64,000 nucleotides of DNA from Heterocephalus glaber (Eukaryota > Chordata > Mammalia > Rodentia > Bathyergidae): the NCBI RefSeq assembly GCF_000247695.1, contig NW_004624848.1, positions 3,765,271 through 3,829,270 of the forward strand, read 5' to 3'. A program made the position numbers and the translations under genes. A model generated the notes under the pieces. The model was given only the letters and a program-made list of their open reading frames with translations, made no database searches and was not told the DNA's origin. This document shows, in pieces, positions 62,468-64,000 of this stretch; within the stretch, counting starts at the first letter, position 1; each line of letters starts with the position of its first letter.

Positions 62468-62509
62468 CGTAGGGAGACGTCAGGTGTTCGTAGGGAGATG
62501 TCAGGTGTT
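62468..62509. repeat. 21-bp tandem duplication
   Basis: CGTAGGGAGACGTCAGGTGTT followed by the same unit with one C-to-T change. Confidence 0.92.
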
Positions 62510-63571
62510 GTCTCCTGCATGAAGGCCATAGACACACACAGGCGCTGCCTGGAGTGTGTCACCCCCTTTCATCCCCACACCAGGTGACACAGGGACTGGG
62601 TGCTGAGGTCTCTCATTGATGAGGCCACAGGGCTCAGACACTTGGTGGAACCCAGTCTGGGTGTGCTACGAAGGCGTGTTGGATGAGATCAGTATTTCAA
62701 TCGGAAGGCCCTGGGTAAAGTAGATTACCCTCCCCAATGTGGGTGGGCCTAACCAGCCAGTTGGAGGACTTAGGGGAGAAGGACAGACTCCCCCGGGAAG
62801 AGGGAATCCTGCTTCTGATGCACACACACAGATGCACGCACGCTGGTTCATCGCTTCTGCTTCTCTGGTGCTCCCGACTGATAGAGTGTGGAGAGGCCCA
62901 CCTGGTGATACTTCTGTTCGCTCCCAGTGCCCTCTAACAAAGATCTTTCACACGGTCAGTAGCACAGAGTCCCCTGGGGCCTGCGTACCAGCCAGTCTCC
63001 CAGTATGTGCTGCGAAGAAGAGCTGGGAAATAGTGAAGTTGGAAACAACCGCTTGAGGTAAGAAGGGAGGCGCTAACTGCTAAAAGGGGCCGAAGGAGGT
63101 TCCCTTCCTGTGAAGACTCGCTCACAGCTGCAGGTTAGTCTCAGGGTCTGCATCTCCCTGTCCGACCATCAGGTAGTGCCTCTTTCTCATGTTCAGGTCT
63201 TCATCTATTGAGTTTTTCTACTCAAAGTGTTAGAAACAGTTCACCCCTATCAGTCCTGTCTCACCATCCTGTTTCTCCTCCTTTGACAGCTGAGCGCTTT
63301 CTGGAGTCCACTTGGCCTTTGCTGCTTTGCCCCAGTCACTGCTCCCCGTGTGCGCTGTTGAAACCCCTCCCTATTTCTTACTGAAATGTCCTCCGAACTC
63401 ACCTTGCTTTCAGAGCAAACTGTCTAATCAGGTCTCTTCCGGCTGATGTCTAAATCTTTCTAAAATAAAAATTGCATCCTGTCCCCCGTGTTCTAGTCCA
63501 GCAAAACCCAAATGCCTTTGTGTTGTGTACACAGATGTCCAGCTGCTATCTGTTCCCCAGCCAGATCTTCT

Positions 63572-63684
63572 TCTTAGGTTGGCCAGGCTGACTCCACACT
63601 CCTGGGCTGAAGCGAGCCTCCTGCCTGCTTCAGCCTCCCAGGTAGCTGGGACTACAGGCCTTCAGCACCACACCTGACACCTCT
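63572..63684 (-). mobile_element. B1/7SL-type SINE monomer
   Basis: GGTTGGCCAGGCTGACTCCA, CTTCAGCCTCCCAGGTAGCT and GGGACTACAGGCC keep the 7SL-like CCCAGCTAC motif, suggesting an early (proto-B1-like) copy. Confidence 0.75.
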
Positions 63685-64000
63685 GCACACGTTAACCAGC
63701 CATCCTGTGTGAAGTACCTTCCCCGGACGTTCTGTTAACGTGGTCTTTGGCCTGTGAATCTGTTCTCCCCATTCTCCCTCGTCCCTTTTCCCCATCAGTT
63801 GCCTCCTGTTCCTAGCTCAAAATTCAATTCATTGTCACCTTGCTGATTGCAAGGTTTGCAGACCTGCAGCAGTGAGCTGCACTGCCTGGAGACAGTCGCT
63901 GGCCCACCCCAGGCCTGCTGAGCACTGTCTGTATCTTACTCCGCCCCCACCTTGTTCACATGCGCATTAAGAGTTGAGAAGACCACTCCTCCTTGAAGTC

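Larger units (their letters stand above)
61666..64000. other. Downstream of FNIP2, no gene supported
   Basis: Contains a 21-bp tandem duplication at 62468-62509 and a minus-strand B1/7SL-type SINE at 63.57-63.68 kb. In human, SPMIP2 (C4orf45) is convergent with FNIP2 as I recall, but I found none of its exons here. Confidence 0.7.

Noticed and set aside
61666..64000. Convergent SPMIP2 (C4orf45) exon
   Set aside because: Expected from human gene order, but no matching coding piece is visible on the minus strand.

Overview
This window is mammalian nuclear DNA, almost certainly from a rodent. It is packed with tRNA-derived ID-type SINEs (head like TTTAGCTCAGTGG, internal GTTCGATCC, end GGTACC plus A-run) and 7SL-derived B1-type SINEs in both orientations. 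The ID consensus ending in GTACC(A)n is unlike the rat BC1 form, so a non-muroid rodent is likely, but I cannot name the species. There is no prokaryotic, viral or CRISPR content.

The window is dominated by one plus-strand gene, FNIP2 (folliculin-interacting protein 2). Coding exons 2 to 17 can be placed at base level between 11374 and 58614. All introns are GT-AG and every exon phase joins cleanly, giving 1072 codons plus stop with no internal stop. The first coding exon lies upstream of the window, so bases 1-11373 are intron 1. An extra phase-compatible cassette exon at 20368-20457 resembles a segment of the paralogue FNIP1 that I do not recall in the canonical human FNIP2 protein. The 3' UTR runs from 58615 to a canonical AATAAA at 61636-61641; 61.67-64.0 kb is downstream DNA with no gene I can support.

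Layout: 1-11.4 kb intron 1 (L1-type 3' UTR fragments, SINEs, a TC/TG microsatellite); 11.4-22 kb exons 2-7, plus a minus-strand CCDC152 retropseudogene at 13.0-13.8 kb in intron 2; 22-35.8 kb exons 8-12; 40.05-41.39 kb the large exon 13, which encodes the variable disordered region; 42.1 kb exon 14; 42.2-52.8 kb the long intron 14, with a CpG-rich block at 48.5-49.1 kb and a small DNA transposon at 50.9-51.2 kb; 52.8-58.6 kb exons 15-17; then the 3' UTR.

Family knowledge: FNIP2 pairs with folliculin (FLCN) through longin and DENN domains. The complex acts on lysosomes as a GAP for RagC/D in mTORC1-TFEB signalling, binds AMPK and HSP90, and is captured by GABARAP. The exon set here encodes all of these regions except the extreme N-terminus. 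I found no undescribed multi-gene system; the most interesting items are the cassette exon with AMPK-type serines, species-specific changes at conserved positions, and the recent SINE activity.
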